From Bacillus sp. FSL H8-0547 (GTDB taxonomy: Bacteria > Bacillota > Bacilli > Bacillales > Bacillaceae): a stretch of DNA of 64,000 bases. Numbering within the stretch: the first letter of the stretch is position 1; each line of letters opens with the position of its first letter. A model generated the notes under the pieces. That model did no database searches, was not told the origin of the DNA, and saw only the letters and a program-made list of their open reading frames with translations. The DNA lies in the NCBI GenBank assembly GCA_038002745.1, contig JBBODD010000001.1, forward strand, positions 2,976,001-3,040,000, written 5' to 3'. This document shows positions 52,724 through 63,724 of the stretch, in pieces. Made by a program: the position numbers and the translations under genes.

Positions 52724-53833
52724 ATGAACGTTTTGGATATGCTTCAATTTGAAACAAATGAAAAAATGCCGCCGCACTATAAAGAGCTAAGTGAAAAAGA
52801 AATGATTGAAAGAGTCAGGGCAATTAAAGACAAGTACGGGAAGAAACTGCTGATCCCCGGCCATCATTATCAAAAAGATGAAGTGATCCAGTTTGCAGAT
52901 ATAACGGGTGATTCCCTGCAGCTTGCACAGGCTGCAGCTGCCAACAAAGAAGCCGAATACATTGTTTTTTGCGGCGTGCATTTTATGGCTGAAACAGCCG
53001 ATATGCTGACAACAGAACATCAGAAGGTCTTTTTGCCGGATATGAGAGCCGGGTGCTCGATGGCCGATATGGCGGATATCAGCCAGACAGAGCAGGCATG
53101 GATCAAGCTTCAGGAATTGTTTGGCGACACGATTCTGCCGCTGACATATGTGAATTCAACGGCTGCCATTAAAGCGTTTGTAGGCCGAAATGGCGGTGCA
53201 ACGGTCACGTCCTCAAATGCGGAAAAAATGCTGAGCTGGGCTTTTGGACAGAAGGAAAGAATTCTCTTTTTGCCTGATCAGCATCTTGGAAGAAACACAG
53301 CTTATAACCTTGGCATTCCCCTTGAGAAAATGGCTGTCTGGAACCCTCATACCAATGAACTTGAATGTGACGGCAATCCTGAAGATGTCATTGTGATCCT
53401 CTGGAAGGGCCACTGCTCTGTCCACGAAAAATTCACCGTGCAGAACATCGAGCATATCAGAAGCACAAAGCCCGACATGAACATTATTGTTCACCCTGAA
53501 TGCAGCAGAGAGGTTGTGGCGGCAAGCGATCTTGCAGGCTCTACCAAATACATTATCGATGTCATTGAGGCATCAGAGCCTGGCAGCAAATGGGCAGTCG
53601 GAACAGAGATGAACCTTGTTAAAAGGATTATTGATCAGCATCCTGACAAAGAGATTGTCTCGCTGAATCCGTTCATGTGTCCTTGTTTGACAATGAACCG
53701 AATTGATCTGCCCCACCTGCTTTGGTCTCTTGAGGGAATTGCAGAAGGAAAACCGGTCAATCAGATTCGCGTTGATGAACATACAGCAAAGGATGCAGTC
53801 CTTGCTCTTGAGAGGATGCTTGAGAACGTTTAA
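52724..53833 (+). CDS. nadA: Quinolinate synthase
   Basis: A 369-residue [4Fe-4S] enzyme condensing iminoaspartate with dihydroxyacetone phosphate. Cluster cysteines are seen in [29 protein letters not shown], and [28 protein letters not shown] is the family signature. The long ATP-independent form is typical of Bacillus. Last gene of the nad operon; its cluster likely depends on NifS. Confidence 0.97.
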   Translation: MNVLDMLQFETNEKMPPHYKELSEKEMIERVRAIKDKYGKKLLIPGHHYQKDEVIQFADITGDSLQLAQAAAANKEAEYIVFCGVHFMAETADMLTTEHQKVFLPDMRAGCSMADMADISQTEQAWIKLQELFGDTILPLTYVNSTAAIKAFVGRNGGATVTSSNAEKMLSWAFGQKERILFLPDQHLGRNTAYNLGIPLEKMAVWNPHTNELECDGNPEDVIVILWKGHCSVHEKFTVQNIEHIRSTKPDMNIIVHPECSREVVAASDLAGSTKYIIDVIEASEPGSKWAVGTEMNLVKRIIDQHPDKEIVSLNPFMCPCLTMNRIDLPHLLWSLEGIAEGKPVNQIRVDEHTAKDAVLALERMLENV

Positions 53834-53838
53834 CCCAT

Positions 53839-53903
53839 AACTGGCAGACACTCGGTCATGTAAGCAGATATGCTTGCACAGGCCTAATGTTTGTCAGTTT
53901 TTT
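53839..53903 (+). terminator. Branched terminator of nadBCA
   Basis: AACTGGCAGACA pairs with TGTTTGTCAGTT (two G-T pairs) and encloses an inner hairpin TGTAAGCA / TGCTTGCA. A T-run follows. Confidence 0.78.
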
Positions 53904-53916
53904 CTTTTCCCCTGAA

Positions 53917-53944
53917 CATATATTTGTCTTCACAAGCATAAGTT
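53917..53944 (+). promoter_or_regulatory. Candidate sigma-E promoter of safA
   Basis: CATATA (53917-53922), 14 bp, CATAAGTT (53937-53944). It resembles the sigma-E pattern, and safA is an early mother-cell gene in B. subtilis, but the match is partial. Confidence 0.4.
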
Positions 53945-54016
53945 GTGATGAAGAAGAATGGCATCATTGCCTGCTAATCATATGCGATAAAGTTTCAAGC
54001 ATAGGAGGGGGAAAGG

Positions 54017-55612
54017 TTGAAAATCCACATTGTTCAAAAAGGCGATACCCTTTGGAAGATTGCCAAAAAATATGGTGTAGACTTTGAAGAAGTGAAAAAA
54101 ATGAATTCTCAGCTCAGCAATCCTGATTTAATTATGCCGGGAATGAAAATAAAGGTTCCAACCGGCGGCGTGCCTGTGAAAAACGAAACAAAGCTTAATT
54201 TTTCAGGCAAAAAAGAAATGCCTAAGTCCGAACATCCTTTTTCGAAGGAAAAACCTAAGCAGGTAATGGAAGTTTCGGATACAAAGCCAAAAGAAGTTCC
54301 TAAGGAAAAACCGTCTGTTCCTTATGTTCCGCCAGTACCGAATATGAAGCAGCCGGCCTATCCGGAGCTTGATATTAACAACTACTACATGCTGAATATG
54401 GCGATGATGCCTCAGGCGCCTCAGCCTCAACTGCCGCCTAAGCCGTCAAATGTCATGCCGGAAATGATGAAGCCGGCTGAAAAACCGGCTGAGAAACCTG
54501 CCGAAAAAGAAAAACCGAAATATGTGTCGCCGGCAAGCAAAGAGGAGGCTGATAAAGACATGGAAAACAAACCAAGCATGCCTCAGCAAGGGGTAATGGG
54601 TGCCTATCAGGGCGGTCCCGGCCAGCAAAGCCCTCAGGGATTCCCTGGCCAACCTCAGGGTCAAGGATTTCCCGGCCAGCAGGGAGTGCCGTTCCAGAAT
54701 CCGGGCATGGTTGCCGGAGCTATGGATCAGGGGCCAGGGGGAGATGACTGTTATCCAGTATCACCGGTCATGCCTGGACCAGGATTTGGCGGACCGGGTT
54801 TTGGGGGACCTGGATTCGGAGGACCTGGATTCGGCGGCGGTCCTGGATTTGGAGGACCTGGTTTCGGCGGCGGTCCTGGATATGGAGGATACCCGCAAAT
54901 GCAGCCTTACGGCGGAATGCAGGGAATGCCGCAGCAGATGCCGTTTGATGACGATGACGATGATGATGTAATGGGCGCATACAGTCCGCAGCAGCCTGGC
55001 TTCGGCGGACCGGGGTTTGGCGGACCAGGATATGGCGGAGCCCCGGGATTTGGAGGCGGACCAGGATTTGGCGGTCCGGGCTTCGGGGGTCCAGGCTTCG
55101 GCGGACCGGGCTATGGCTATCCTCCTGGATGTGTACCGGTATCCCCAGTCATGCCTGGACCGGGTTTCGGATATCCTCAGCAGGGAGGATATGGCGGAGG
55201 ACCTATGCCTGGTCAGGTCATGGGAGCATACGGAGGAGCGCCGAACATGCCTGGTCAGGTCATGGGAGCATACGGCGGAGCGCCAAATATGCCTGGTCAA
55301 GTGATGGGGGCATACGGCGGAGGAGCGCCGGAAAACAACCAGCCGCCTCAGGTCAGTCCTGTAATGGATAAAGAGGATTGCGGATGCGGAGGACCTGGTC
55401 CGGGGTTTGGAGGGCAGCCAGGTTACGGAATGGGCATGCCGGGACAGTTTGGCGGAATGCCTGGCCAATTTGGTCAAGGACAGTTTGGCGGAATGCCAGG
55501 TCAGTTCGGGGGCATGCCGGGCGGTCAGGGTCAATTCGGCGGGATGCCAGGCCAGTTTGGGCAGAGTGATCAGTTCGCCATGCCAAGATTTGACGAAGAA
55601 GAAGAAGACTAA
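54017..55612 (+). CDS. safA: SafA, inner-coat morphogenetic protein, with expanded Gly-rich C-terminus
   Basis: A 531-residue protein. The N-terminal LysM domain (IHIVQKGDTLWKIAKKYGVD, LIMPGMKIKVP) targets the cortex/coat boundary and binds with SpoVID. A Pro/Lys-rich middle (AEKPAEKPAEK) follows. Then come about 330 residues of low-complexity repeats: many GFGGPGFGG-type units, three copies of GQVMGAYGGAPNMP and FGGMPGQ units. B. subtilis SafA is 387 residues. Start TTG 54017 follows GGAGGGGG. The order nadA-safA is as in B. subtilis. The repeats probably vary between strains. Confidence 0.93.
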   Translation: MKIHIVQKGDTLWKIAKKYGVDFEEVKKMNSQLSNPDLIMPGMKIKVPTGGVPVKNETKLNFSGKKEMPKSEHPFSKEKPKQVMEVSDTKPKEVPKEKPSVPYVPPVPNMKQPAYPELDINNYYMLNMAMMPQAPQPQLPPKPSNVMPEMMKPAEKPAEKPAEKEKPKYVSPASKEEADKDMENKPSMPQQGVMGAYQGGPGQQSPQGFPGQPQGQGFPGQQGVPFQNPGMVAGAMDQGPGGDDCYPVSPVMPGPGFGGPGFGGPGFGGPGFGGGPGFGGPGFGGGPGYGGYPQMQPYGGMQGMPQQMPFDDDDDDDVMGAYSPQQPGFGGPGFGGPGYGGAPGFGGGPGFGGPGFGGPGFGGPGYGYPPGCVPVSPVMPGPGFGYPQQGGYGGGPMPGQVMGAYGGAPNMPGQVMGAYGGAPNMPGQVMGAYGGGAPENNQPPQVSPVMDKEDCGCGGPGPGFGGQPGYGMGMPGQFGGMPGQFGQGQFGGMPGQFGGMPGGQGQFGGMPGQFGQSDQFAMPRFDEEEED

Positions 55613-55621
55613 TGTCGCCTG

Positions 55622-55650
55622 AAGAGACGGATTTGTTCGTCTCTTTTTTT
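55622..55650 (+). terminator. Terminator after safA
   Basis: AAGAGACG pairs with CGTCTCTT around a short loop, followed by seven T residues. Confidence 0.92.
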
Positions 55651-55816
55651 ATGTTTTTTAACTGTTTATGAAATAAAATCATCAGCCGGAACAAGTGAAA
55701 TTTCCTCTCCATTATTTAAAGAACTTACCTTTAACTAACAGGTTAATCCCCTCCTGAACGAGCAACCTATACAAGAGCGGATTTGCTCGCATCAGAAAAA
55801 TCAGGGGGTTTTTATA

Positions 55817-56548
55817 TTGAGGCATAAACTTACTGCTTTTGCTGCAATTGCTGTCGCTGCAACAGGTCTCGCTGCTTGTAATAACAATAACGAAGGCGCG
55901 CTTGATACACGCTACAATGATAACGCCAGACCGATCGGCTATTATTCAAATGAGCACCGCGGCAATAATGGCAATGTAGACAACGTAGATAATGATGGAC
56001 CTCTGACTGAAATGATGGAAGGCGATATGAACGATAATTACTTTACAAAAGTAAATGATCGGGATACAGCTTTTCATAATGGAAGAATGGATAATCCCAC
56101 TGCGCCGCTTTCAAATGAAGACGGCATGCTCGAGAGAGATAATCGTTTCAGCCGAAATGATGAAAATTATCATGGTCAGGTAAAGCAGATCAGCTATTAC
56201 AATGACAATGAGAAAGCTATGGCTAAAAAAGTTTCTGAACAGGCTGCAGATGTGAAAAACGTTGACGACGTCCGGACCCTTGTAAATGGCGATCAGGTCC
56301 TGGTTGCAATTGACACGGACGACAAGAATGACAAAAACGTGAAAAATGCAGTAATGGATGCAGTCAAACCTGCAGCTAAAGGAAAAGACGTACAAGTTGT
56401 CACCGATGAAGGAACGTTTACCCGCGTGAGAACGATCAACGACAATATTGAAAATGGAAATGATAAAAAGTCCATTGATGCCGATATCCGCGATTTGTTT
56501 GATGATATGGGGAACATGATGAACCAACCGGTTCAGCAAGCCCGATAA
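55817..56548 (+). CDS. YhcN/YlaJ-family sporulation lipoprotein
   Basis: A 243-residue lipoprotein: signal peptide with lipobox TGLAAC (Cys21), an Asn/Asp-rich linker, then the spore YhcN/YlaJ domain (AKKVSEQAADVKNVDDVRTL, GDQVLVAIDTDDKN, VVTDEGTFTRVRTINDNI). Members are found in spore inner membranes and affect germination. Start is TTG 55817 with a weak CAGGGGG site. It is monocistronic with a terminator. Confidence 0.87.
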   Translation: MRHKLTAFAAIAVAATGLAACNNNNEGALDTRYNDNARPIGYYSNEHRGNNGNVDNVDNDGPLTEMMEGDMNDNYFTKVNDRDTAFHNGRMDNPTAPLSNEDGMLERDNRFSRNDENYHGQVKQISYYNDNEKAMAKKVSEQAADVKNVDDVRTLVNGDQVLVAIDTDDKNDKNVKNAVMDAVKPAAKGKDVQVVTDEGTFTRVRTINDNIENGNDKKSIDADIRDLFDDMGNMMNQPVQQAR

Positions 56549-56553
56549 CGGTT

Positions 56554-56586
56554 AAAAGAGGTGCCTCAGTGCGCCTCTTTTTAATT
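56554..56586 (+). terminator. Terminator after the YhcN-like gene
   Basis: AAAAGAGGTGC pairs with GCGCCTCTTTT (one T-G pair) and ends in a T-run. Confidence 0.85.
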
Positions 56587-56650
56587 TGTCCAATTTTATA
56601 CCCGCATGATCCGGCCTTTGGTGTAATTTCTTATCCAGCTTTTCTGTGGT

Positions 56651-57510
56651 GTCCAGCTCCATCAGCCAACTCCTCTGCCAGAACAGATTCGGCAGTAAAG
56701 GCAAAAAGCGCCTTTTCTGCCGAATCCTTATCTGACTCCCGGAGCTAAACGGCTGATTCCGCTTTTCTGTGGTGTCCAGCTCCATCAGCCAACTCCTCTG
56801 TCAGAACAAAATCCCCAAAAAAGTCAAAGCGGACTTTTTCGGTGATTTCTTATCTGCCTATCGGAGCTAAACGGCTGATTCCGCTTTTCTATGGTGTCCA
56901 TCTCCATCAGCCAACTCCTCTGTCAGAACAAAATCCCCAAAAAAGTCAAAAGCGGACTTTTTTGGGGATTTCTTATCTGCCTATCGGAGCTAAACGGCTG
57001 ATTCCGCTTTTCTATGGTGTCCAGCTCCATCAGCCAACTCCTCTGTCAGAACAAAATCCCCAAAAAAGTCAAAAGCGGACTTTTTCGGTGATTTCTTATC
57101 TGCCTATCGGAGCTAAACGGCTGATTCCGCTTTTCTATGGTGTCCAGCTCCATCAGCCAGCTCCTCCGCCAGAACAAAATCCCCCAAAAAGTCAAACCCG
57201 GACTTTTCGGGTGATTTCTTTTCTGTCTGTCGGAGCTAAACGGCTGATTCCGCTTTTCTATGGTGTCCAGCTCCATCAGCCAGCTCCTCCGCCAGAACAA
57301 AATCCCCCAAAAAGTCAAACCCGGACTTTTCGGGTGATTTCTTTTCTGTCTGTCGGAGCTAAACGGCTGATTCCGCTTTTCTATGGTGTCCAGCTCCATC
57401 AGCCAGCTCCTCCGCCAGAACAAAATCCCCCAAAAAGTCAAACCCGGACTTTTCGGGTGATTTCTTTTCTGTCTGTCGGAGCTAAACGGCTGATTCCGCT
57501 TTTCTATGGT
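56651..57510 (+). repeat. Seven tandem copies of a 123-bp hairpin repeat
   Basis: GTCCAGCTCC-type unit starts are at 56651, 56774, 56896, 57019, 57142, 57265 and 57388 (period 123, once 122). Each has AGCTCCATCAGCC, CCTCTGTCAGAACA (or a variant), an inverted repeat, CTTATCTGCC, GGAGCTAAACGGCTGAT and CCGCTTTTCT. The inverted repeat is 17 bp with a 7-nt loop, perfect in the third unit (56931-56947 with 56955-56971). In the first unit it has a different sequence but 16 of 17 positions still pair. Long frames on both strands across the array exist only because 123 is a multiple of 3. It separates the YhcN-like gene from bofC. Confidence 0.93.
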
Positions 57511-57589
57511 TAATCCTTCTATTTATGGTCAAACTAATAACGAATTAATATTTCTTTACCGGAACGGTAAATGGATTGGGGTGTAAAAA

Positions 57590-58138
57590 ATGATGTCATC
57601 TCATCGTTTCCTGTTTACAGCTGCAATAGCGTTCATTGGAATCTTTTTTCTTTCTTTTCCTGCTGTGCATGAACCGTACGATGCAGCCGGCAATGACGAT
57701 CAGGCCTATGAAGTCAGCGGTCCCCTGACTGTGACAGTGGTTCTTGAAAGGATCTACCTGGACGGGGAAATCAGCGAAGAGGTTAAAACAGAAACCATTC
57801 TTGCAATGGAAGATTTCTGGGCTAAGTATGAAGGCTGGCAGCTTGTCGATCAGGATGATAATCAGATCATTTTTCAAAAAGAAGTTGATGATATCTCCCC
57901 ATTGTTAAAAGCAAACGGGTATTTCGGCCTTTCATCAGAAGGGGTGTTCTCTATTTTCAACGGCAAGCCTGATGATGCTTCGGAGATCATCCATTCCTTC
58001 TTTCAGATTGATGTTGGGAAGCTCGAGACCAGGAAACATGACGAGCTGAGACACGGCATTCGCATCCAGTCGAAAGACCATTACTTAAAAGTCATTCAAT
58101 CATATAAAGCCTACTCGTCGCCTGCAGAGGCGAACTGA
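57590..58138 (+). CDS. bofC: BofC, forespore regulator of sigma-K checkpoint
   Basis: A 182-residue secreted forespore protein. The signal-peptide-like N-terminus ([20 protein letters not shown]) is followed by a BofC domain ([55 protein letters not shown]). BofC inhibits SpoIVB signalling to the SpoIVF complex, also encoded in this window. bofC-ruvAB order matches B. subtilis. Start ATG 57590 or 57593 after GGGGTG. Confidence 0.93.
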   Translation: MMSSHRFLFTAAIAFIGIFFLSFPAVHEPYDAAGNDDQAYEVSGPLTVTVVLERIYLDGEISEEVKTETILAMEDFWAKYEGWQLVDQDDNQIIFQKEVDDISPLLKANGYFGLSSEGVFSIFNGKPDDASEIIHSFFQIDVGKLETRKHDELRHGIRIQSKDHYLKVIQSYKAYSSPAEAN

Positions 58139-58147
58139 AGCTGTCTT

Positions 58148-58181
58148 ATGTGCCCGATCTTTTGAACGGGTGCATTTTTTT
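58148..58181 (+). terminator. Terminator after bofC
   Basis: ATGTGCCCG pairs with CGGGTGCAT (two G-T pairs) and is followed by seven T residues. Confidence 0.78.
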
Positions 58182-58271
58182 GTTTTGTTTAGGCAAAATC
58201 CGCTGTTTAATACTACAGGCAGAGAAAAAAAGTATGTTACAATGAGGTACAGTTATAAAGAGGTGAAAAGT

Positions 58272-58880
58272 TTGATCGAATTTATAAAAGGAACCATTGA
58301 TCTGGTGACTCCCGAGTATGTAGTGATTGACCGCGGGGGCATTGGCTATCAGGTTCACACTCCTAACCCATTCAGCTACCAGCGCAGCCGTTCCTCGGAA
58401 GTGACGATTTATACGTATCAGCATGTCAGAGAAGATATCCTCGCGCTGTACGGTTTTCATACAAGAGAAGAAAAAGCCTTATTCATGAAGCTTTTAAATG
58501 TGACAGGCATCGGTCCTAAAGGAGCTCTCGCGATACTTGCTTCCGGGAATCCGTCACAAGTAGTCGGAGCCATTGAGAGTGAGGATGAAAAATTCCTCGT
58601 GAAATTTCCCGGCGTAGGCAAAAAGACGGCAAGGCAGATCATCCTTGACTTGAAAGGGAAGCTTGGAGATATTGCAGGCGAACTTGCGCCGGACCTGTTT
58701 ACCCACGAAGAGCATGCTGCATCAGAAACAGCCTCCAAATCACTGAGTGAAGCACTTGAAGCCCTGAAAGTTCTCGGCTATGCAGAACGGGAAATCAGCA
58801 AAGTTGTTCCTGCTCTTATGGAAGAGGAGCTTTCCACAGACCAGTATGTGAAAAAAGCGTTGCAAAAGCTATTAAAGTAA
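58272..58880 (+). CDS. ruvA: Holliday junction DNA helicase subunit RuvA
   Basis: A 202-residue junction-binding protein. The OB-fold start is [19 protein letters not shown]; helix-hairpin-helix motifs are in [19 protein letters not shown] and [19 protein letters not shown]; the C-terminal domain III binds RuvB. Start TTG 58272 follows GAGGTGA by 5 bp; longer frames from 58170 cross the bofC terminator. Confidence 0.97.
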   Translation: MIEFIKGTIDLVTPEYVVIDRGGIGYQVHTPNPFSYQRSRSSEVTIYTYQHVREDILALYGFHTREEKALFMKLLNVTGIGPKGALAILASGNPSQVVGAIESEDEKFLVKFPGVGKKTARQIILDLKGKLGDIAGELAPDLFTHEEHAASETASKSLSEALEALKVLGYAEREISKVVPALMEEELSTDQYVKKALQKLLK

Positions 58881-58891
58881 GGTGATCATTT

Positions 58892-59893
58892 ATGGACGAA
58901 CGTCTTGTTTCCGGCGAAGCGGAGCTTGATGAAGGAGCTCTTGAGCTCTCCCTTAGACCGAGGACTTTATCGCAGTACATTGGGCAGGATAAAGTAAAGG
59001 ATAATCTTAAGGTTTTTATCGAAGCAGCAAAAATGAGAAGCGAAACACTTGACCACGTGCTTCTTTACGGGCCTCCCGGGCTTGGCAAAACGACCCTTGC
59101 CACCATCATTGCAAATGAAATGGGCGTCAATATCAGAACGACTTCAGGACCGGCCATTGAAAGGCCGGGCGACCTTGCCGCCATTCTGACCGCTCTCGAA
59201 CCCGGTGATGTTTTATTTATTGATGAAATCCACCGCCTTCAGCGTTCCATTGAAGAAGTGCTGTATCCTGCAATGGAAGATTTCTGTCTTGATATTGTCA
59301 TTGGAAAAGGACCGCAAGCCAGGTCCGTGCGCCTTGATCTGCCTCCGTTTACGCTCATTGGAGCGACAACAAGAGTCGGGCTGCTGACTGCACCCCTCAG
59401 GGACCGTTTCGGTGTTTTGAGCCGTCTTGAGTACTACAATGAAGACCAGCTCTCCCTGATTGCCGAGCGGACAGGAGATATTCTTGGCATTGGCCTCGAA
59501 AAAGAAGCATCACTCGAACTGGCGCGCCGGTCACGCGGGACTCCGAGGATAGCCAACAGGCTGCTCAGGAGGGTAAGAGACTTTGCGCAGGTTCTCGGAA
59601 AACCGGCCATTACAGGCAGCCTCGCAAATGAAGCGCTTGAAAGGCTGCAAGTCGACAGACTTGGCCTTGATCATATCGATCACAAGCTGCTGATGGGCAT
59701 TATTGAAAAATTTAAAGGCGGACCCGTGGGACTCGACACGATTTCTGCTACAATAGGCGAAGAATCGCACACAATTGAAGATGTATACGAACCATATCTT
59801 TTGCAGATTGGTTTTATACAACGGACTCCAAGGGGAAGAATGGTAACAGATGCTGTTTATCATCACTTTCAAATGGAAGTTCCGAAACAATAG
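58892..59893 (+). CDS. ruvB: Holliday junction branch-migration ATPase RuvB
   Basis: A 333-residue AAA+ motor. Walker A is [17 protein letters not shown], Walker [13 protein letters not shown], sensor 1 [13 protein letters not shown], arginine finger region [17 protein letters not shown], and a winged-helix C-terminus with [13 protein letters not shown]. It follows ruvA by 11 bp. Confidence 0.98.
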   Translation: MDERLVSGEAELDEGALELSLRPRTLSQYIGQDKVKDNLKVFIEAAKMRSETLDHVLLYGPPGLGKTTLATIIANEMGVNIRTTSGPAIERPGDLAAILTALEPGDVLFIDEIHRLQRSIEEVLYPAMEDFCLDIVIGKGPQARSVRLDLPPFTLIGATTRVGLLTAPLRDRFGVLSRLEYYNEDQLSLIAERTGDILGIGLEKEASLELARRSRGTPRIANRLLRRVRDFAQVLGKPAITGSLANEALERLQVDRLGLDHIDHKLLMGIIEKFKGGPVGLDTISATIGEESHTIEDVYEPYLLQIGFIQRTPRGRMVTDAVYHHFQMEVPKQ

Positions 59894-59920
59894 AGATTTG
59901 CATAACGGAAAAGGTGAAAA

Positions 59921-60952
59921 ATGATGAAAGTAGATTTGTTTGATTTTGATTTGCCTGAAGAATTGATCGCGCAGGTTCCTCTGCTCGAGCGGGACGCGTC
60001 AAGACTGATGGTGCTTGATAAAGAATCCGGAACGGTGGAACATGCCCAGTTCAAATCGATTATTGATTATTTTCAGGAAGGCGACTGTCTTGTTTTGAAC
60101 AACACACGTGTTCTGCCTGCAAGACTCATTGGCGAGAAAAAAGATACAGGCGCAAAAATTGAACTGCTCTTGCTAAAACAGGAACAGGGAGATGTATGGG
60201 AAGTTCTTGCAAAACCTGCCAAACGCGTGAAAGTCGGAACTGAAATCGTATTTGGCGACGGCATTTTGCGTGCGGTCTGCACAGGAGAGGCCGATCACGG
60301 TGGCAGAATGCTTGAGTTCAAGTACGAAGGTATTTTTTATGAGGCGCTTGACTCTCTCGGTAAAATGCCGCTGCCGCCGTACATTAAAGAACAGCTTGAT
60401 GATCAGGAACGTTATCAGACGGTATTCTCAAGAGAGGTCGGGTCTGCTGCAGCCCCGACGGCCGGTCTTCATTTTACCGAACAGATTCTTGAAGCTCTGA
60501 AAGAAAAAGGAGTCCATCTTGCGTTTATTACACTGCATGTCGGCCTCGGTACATTCCGCCCGGTTAGCGCTGACGTAGTGGAAGAGCACGAAATGCATGC
60601 CGAGTTTTATCAGATGAGCGCAGGCACAGCACAGCTGCTTAATCAGGTCAGGGAAAAAGGCGGACGGATTATCTCTGTCGGAACGACGTCGACCCGCACC
60701 CTTGAAACAATCGCGTCGGCAAATAACGGTACATTTAAGGAAGACAGCGGCTGGACCAATATCTTCATTTACCCGGGCTATGAATTCAAGGCAATCGACG
60801 GCATGGTGACCAATTTCCATTTGCCGAAATCGTCCCTGATTATGCTCGTCAGTGCTCTTGCAACAAGGGAGCACGTCATGCATGCATACGAAACAGCTGT
60901 TAAGGAAAAATACCGTTTCTTCAGCTTTGGCGATGCCATGCTGATCATCTAG
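59921..60952 (+). CDS. queA: S-adenosylmethionine:tRNA ribosyltransferase-isomerase
   Basis: A 342- or 343-residue enzyme transferring the SAM ribosyl group to preQ1-tRNA to form epoxyqueuosine. The N-terminus [30 protein letters not shown], and [14 protein letters not shown] are signature segments. Start ATG 59921 or 59924 after AAGGTGA. Next gene is tgt, the preceding enzyme of the pathway. Confidence 0.97.
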   Translation: MMKVDLFDFDLPEELIAQVPLLERDASRLMVLDKESGTVEHAQFKSIIDYFQEGDCLVLNNTRVLPARLIGEKKDTGAKIELLLLKQEQGDVWEVLAKPAKRVKVGTEIVFGDGILRAVCTGEADHGGRMLEFKYEGIFYEALDSLGKMPLPPYIKEQLDDQERYQTVFSREVGSAAAPTAGLHFTEQILEALKEKGVHLAFITLHVGLGTFRPVSADVVEEHEMHAEFYQMSAGTAQLLNQVREKGGRIISVGTTSTRTLETIASANNGTFKEDSGWTNIFIYPGYEFKAIDGMVTNFHLPKSSLIMLVSALATREHVMHAYETAVKEKYRFFSFGDAMLII

Positions 60953-62125
<1,173 letters not shown>

Positions 62126-62207
62126 TTAGTTCTGCTGCCTGCCCTGCAGGCAGCTTCATAGATACGGTATCTCTTGGCAGCTGCCATATTTGAAAGGGGT
62201 GAAAAAA

Positions 62208-62492
62208 ATGGAACTATTGACTACAGTTGGACCGCTGATTCTGATGTTTGCGATTTTTTACTTTTTGCTGATTCGTCCGCAGCAGAAGCAGCAGAAAAAA
62301 GTGCGTGAAATGCAGGACAGTCTGTCTAAAGGCGACAAAGTCGTTACAATCGGCGGAATGCATGGCATCGTTGATTCAATCGATGAAGAGAAAGTTGTCA
62401 TCAAAGCAGGAGACGGATCCCGTCTGACATTTGACCGCCGCGCAATCCGCGACGTTGTTGAACAAAAAGGCATCTCAATGGAAAAAGCCTAA
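62208..62492 (+). CDS. yajC: YajC, Sec translocon accessory protein
   Basis: A 94-residue protein with one N-terminal membrane helix (LILMFAIFYFLLIRPQQKQQ) and the soluble KGDKVVTIGGMHGIVDSI domain. It is an accessory of SecDF-YajC. ATG 62208 follows AAAGGGGTGA; the TTG at 62190 is upstream of the site. It closes the queA-tgt-yajC cluster. Confidence 0.96.
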   Translation: MELLTTVGPLILMFAIFYFLLIRPQQKQQKKVREMQDSLSKGDKVVTIGGMHGIVDSIDEEKVVIKAGDGSRLTFDRRAIRDVVEQKGISMEKA

Positions 62493-62507
62493 TACATACG
62501 GCAAAAG

Positions 62508-62540
62508 CAAAAGAAGCGCCCGCGGGCGCTTCTTTTGTTT
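62508..62540 (+). terminator. Bidirectional terminator between yajC and the convergent membrane gene
   Basis: A perfect 30-bp palindrome with arms CAAAAGAAGCGCCCG and CGGGCGCTTCTTTTG lies at 62508-62537, with T residues on the plus-strand side. Confidence 0.9.
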
Positions 62541-62542
62541 TT

Positions 62543-62890
62543 CTATTTGGATCCTGACAAGTTGACTCCCATCACGCCGCCAAGCATGGCGATGGCAAGA
62601 AATCCCCCGTGATACATCGTCTGCTCCATCGTAAACGTCTTGCCGTAGCCCAAAAACTGAAAGAAAAAAATGATCAGCGTGTAAAGGAGTGCTGTTGTGC
62701 CTCCAACGAGCCATCCCCGTTCTTTGCCTTTTCCGCCCGCTATAAATCCCCCTATAAAGACAGCCAGAAATGAGAGGCCTAAAATAACCCACTTAATGGA
62801 ATCCTCTGTTAATGAAGTGAATTTAAGCAGCAGAGAAAATAATAAGCTTACAGCAAGTGCTGCGATTAAAATACTTGATAAGCCATACAT
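62543..62890 (-). CDS. yrzE: TIGR04086-type (YrzE-like) membrane protein
   Basis: At least 115 residues with four membrane helices and the family features TEDSIKWVILGLSFLAVFIG, GGFIAGGKGKERGWLVGG and a C-terminal AIAMLGGVMGVN. From ATG 62890 there is no ribosome site. The frame stays open upstream: an AUU at 62920 lies 6 bp after GAGGGGGAG and would give an N-terminus NTRRWGKAIMYG in front. The true start may therefore be the AUU. Function is unknown; the gene sits between yajC and spoVB in many Bacillaceae. Confidence 0.82.
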   Translation of the reverse strand: MYGLSSILIAALAVSLLFSLLLKFTSLTEDSIKWVILGLSFLAVFIGGFIAGGKGKERGWLVGGTTALLYTLIIFFFQFLGYGKTFTMEQTMYHGGFLAIAMLGGVMGVNLSGSK

Positions 62891-63070
62891 GATGGCTTTT
62901 CCCCATCTGCGCGTATTAATTCCAATCTCCCCCTCTGTTCCTTAGCTTGTTTTCGCTCGTCTTACTACCATCCTATTCACATGAAGCAAAAATAGAATCG
63001 AAATTGTTCTACATGAAAAAGGTTTATCCGTTCAAAATAAACGTATCGATGCAGCAAGGGGGCAAAAAAA

Positions 63071-63721
63071 ATGGAAGTGCATTTCATAATCATCGGACGC
63101 ACCATTTTTCTGTACATTCTTATTCTGATTATTTTCAGATTGATGGGCAAACGTGAAATCGGGGAACTCAGCTTATTGGATCTTGTGGTCTTTCTGATGA
63201 TTGCGGAAATGGCAGTCATGGCGATTGAAAATACGAATGATCCCCTGATTCATACGATTATTCCAATGTTTCTGCTTCTTTTGATCCAGATCAGTCTTGC
63301 CTACTTTTCACTGAAGAACCAGAAAGTGCGTGCACTGATAGACGGAAAGCCGACCATCATCATTGACAGAGGGAAAATCAATGAGCGTGCAATGAAAACC
63401 CAGCGCTACAATTTTGATGACCTCATGACTCAGCTTAGAGAAAAGGATGTAAATGACATAAGCGAAGTTGATTTTGCGATTCTCGAACCTTCAGGCAAAC
63501 TGTCAGTTATAAAAAAAGAAAATGGCAGTGAGCATCAGGAGCTTCAGCTGCCGCTTATTGTGGACGGATTGATCCAGGAGGAAAATTTGTACCGGATCGG
63601 CAAAACGAATTTATGGCTGAGACAGCAGCTGAGAAAGCTCGGGTACTTTGATGTGAAGAATATTTCTCTTTGCACCCACAACAAACAAACTTTTTTTATA
63701 GATCTAATTGATGACAAGTAG
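63071..63721 (+). CDS. DUF421 (YrbG/YetF-like) membrane protein
   Basis: A 216-residue protein with three N-terminal helices ([38 protein letters not shown]) and a cytosolic DUF421 domain ([55 protein letters not shown]). Members related to YetF are found in spore and vegetative membranes; biochemical function is not defined. AGGGGGC precedes the ATG. Its stop lies 3 bp from the end of the convergent spoVB. Confidence 0.9.
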   Translation: MEVHFIIIGRTIFLYILILIIFRLMGKREIGELSLLDLVVFLMIAEMAVMAIENTNDPLIHTIIPMFLLLLIQISLAYFSLKNQKVRALIDGKPTIIIDRGKINERAMKTQRYNFDDLMTQLREKDVNDISEVDFAILEPSGKLSVIKKENGSEHQELQLPLIVDGLIQEENLYRIGKTNLWLRQQLRKLGYFDVKNISLCTHNKQTFFIDLIDDK

Positions 63722-63724
63722 GCA

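Noticed and set aside
53887-54087. 66-codon frame ahead of safA
   Set aside because: It overlaps the LysM-coding start of safA in another frame and contains the promoter region; no family resemblance.
54761-55534. Long minus-strand frame opposite safA
   Set aside because: Low-complexity complement of the Gly-rich repeats; no ribosome site and no family resemblance.
56842-57513. 223-codon plus-strand frame and a 131-codon minus-strand frame with 41-residue repeats
   Set aside because: Both come from the 123-bp DNA repeat, whose length is a multiple of three. There is no ribosome site, both strands are open over the same DNA, and the selected feature is DNA/RNA pairing, not protein.
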